Of a stretch of DNA of 5,508 nucleotides, positions 4,396-5,508 are shown piece by piece (position 1 is the stretch's first letter; every line of letters starts with the position of its first letter). A program made the translations under genes and the position numbers. Where the stretch lies: positions 1 through 5,508 of the forward strand of contig CAMOTT010000135.1 of assembly GCA_946626015.1 (NCBI GenBank), read 5' to 3'. The notes under the pieces are model-generated. The model saw nothing but the letters and a program-made list of their open reading frames with translations. It had not been told where the DNA came from and searched no databases. This DNA is from an uncultured Clostridia bacterium. GTDB lineage: Bacteria > Bacillota > Clostridia > Oscillospirales > Acutalibacteraceae.

Positions 4396-5508
4396 TGAAA
4401 AAAAGCGACATCGGACTTATCGGACTTGCCGTTATGGGCGAAAATCTGGTAATCAACATGGAGAGCAAAGGCTTTACCGTCTCGGTTTTCAACCGCACCA
4501 CAGAGAAGGTCAAAAACTTTGTGGAGGGCAGAGCCAAGGGCAAGAACATCGTTGGCACATACTCCCTTGAGGAGCTTGTGGAAAGCCTTGAAAAGCCCAG
4601 AAAGATCATGATGATGATCAAGGCCGGGCAGGCCGTTGACTCAATGATCGAGGCGCTCATCCCCCTGCTTGAGGAGGGTGACATCATCATCGACGGCGGC
4701 AATTCACACTTCCCGGACACTATCCGCCGCACCGCTTACGTTGAGAGCAAAGGTCTGCTCTACATCGGCACCGGCGTTTCCGGCGGCGAAGAGGGCGCAC
4801 TGAACGGCCCCAGCCTTATGCCCGGCGGTTCACCTGCCGCGTGGGAGGCGGTCAAGCCCATCCTGCAGGCTATCTGCGCAAAGGTTGAGGGCGGCCTGCC
4901 CTGCTGTGACTGGGTGGGCGAAAACGGCGCAGGTCACTTCGTAAAGATGGTGCACAACGGCATCGAGTACGGCGATATGCAGCTCATCTGCGAAGCTTAT
5001 CAGCTGATGAGAGATTACCTCGGCATGAGCGACGACGAGATGCACGAGGTATTTGCCGAGTGGAACACCACGGAGCTGGACAGCTACCTTATTGAGATCA
5101 CCAGCGACATATTGGCGCACAAGGATACGGACGGCTCTCCCCTTGTGGAGAAGATTCTCGACACCGCCGGCCAGAAGGGCACAGGCAAATGGACAGGCAT
5201 TGCAGCCCTTGACGAGGGCGTGCCCCTTACCCTTATCGGCGAAGCTGTGTTCTCACGCTGTCTGAGCGCGATAAAAGAGGAAAGAGTGGCGGCCTCAAAG
5301 ATCCTTAACGGCCCCAAGCCCGAATTTGCCGGAGATAAAGCGGCCTTCCTGGAGGATCTTAAGAACGCCCTGTTCGCCTCAAAGATCGTTTCCTACGCTC
5401 AGGGCTACACCCTTATGCGCGCCGCGGCCAAGAACTACGGCTGGAACCTTAACTACGGCGGCATTGCCCTGATGTGGAGAGGCGGCTGCATCATCCGCAG
5501 CGTGTTCC
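4395..5508 (+). CDS. gnd: 6-phosphogluconate dehydrogenase (decarboxylating), 3' end outside the window
   Basis: The reading frame runs open from the ATG at 4395 to the window edge: 371 residues of an expected 470 or so. The enzyme turns 6-phosphogluconate into ribulose 5-phosphate and CO2, making NADPH in the oxidative pentose phosphate pathway in the cytoplasm. Visible marks: the Rossmann nucleotide loop G7-L-I-G-L-A-V-M-G15; N33-R34-T35, typical of NADP preference; G-G-N-S with N103; G-V-S-G-G-E-E-G (127-134); G-A-G-H-F-V-K-M-V-H-N-G-I-E-Y with K184, N188, E191 and Y192 (K184 and E191 match Lys183 and Glu190, the acid/base pair of the sheep enzyme); and G-Q-K-G-T-G-K-W-T further on. No frameshift or missing key residue is seen in the visible part. 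It starts on the last base of the PHP stop codon. Confidence 0.96.
   Translation, partial: MKKSDIGLIGLAVMGENLVINMESKGFTVSVFNRTTEKVKNFVEGRAKGKNIVGTYSLEELVESLEKPRKIMMMIKAGQAVDSMIEALIPLLEEGDIIIDGGNSHFPDTIRRTAYVESKGLLYIGTGVSGGEEGALNGPSLMPGGSPAAWEAVKPILQAICAKVEGGLPCCDWVGENGAGHFVKMVHNGIEYGDMQLICEAYQLMRDYLGMSDDEMHEVFAEWNTTELDSYLIEITSDILAHKDTDGSPLVEKILDTAGQKGTGKWTGIAALDEGVPLTLIGEAVFSRCLSAIKEERVAASKILNGPKPEFAGDKAAFLEDLKNALFASKIVSYAQGYTLMRAAAKNYGWNLNYGGIALMWRGGCIIRSVF

Overview
The window looks like chromosome from a Gram-positive gut Clostridium of the Ruminococcus/Oscillospiraceae type. Four things point that way: the strong AGGAGG-type ribosome binding sites, a secreted protein ending in NPKTG + membrane helix + lysines (a sortase-type anchor common in these bacteria), GC-rich coding sequence beside AT-rich promoters, and a long spacer filled with small palindromic repeats of a kind I recall from such genomes. 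The genus is an inference; no rRNA or tRNA is present.

Layout. Positions 1-180 hold the end of one repeat element and several hairpins, but no gene. A strong rho-independent terminator (181-218, minus strand) closes a minus-strand gene at 257-1291. That gene encodes a secreted protein with two Ig-like domains, a helical region and an NPKTG wall-anchor tail; it has its own consensus promoter (1349-1376) and ribosome site. Positions 1306-2130 are a spacer of about 840 bases between divergent genes. The first part (1378-1600) is AT-rich and holds only short motifs. The second part (1577-2026) is a mosaic of hairpins and repeats, including two adjacent 78-80 bp elements with terminal inverted repeats and one 135 bp element.

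From 2067 onward everything is on the plus strand. A near-consensus promoter (TTGACA, 17 bp, TATCAT) drives a LarA-superfamily nickel-pincer racemase/epimerase homologue (2131-3378). After a 156-base gap with two strong hairpins but no T-tract comes a PHP-domain phosphoesterase of the YciV/RNase AM type (3535-4395). Its stop codon overlaps the start of gnd, 6-phosphogluconate dehydrogenase (4395 to the window end, truncated).

How they may work together. The LarA homologue resembles proteins usually annotated as D-mannonate epimerase, and superfamily members that epimerise gluconate/mannonate at C2 are known. Together with gnd this would connect aldonic-acid use to the oxidative pentose phosphate route, but gluconate kinase and the LarB/C/E cofactor enzymes are not in view, so this is a hypothesis. 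The PHP gene is translationally coupled to gnd; why these two are coupled is unclear. I see no clear defence, phage, CRISPR or transposase system. The least-explained sequence is the covarying repeat array in the spacer.
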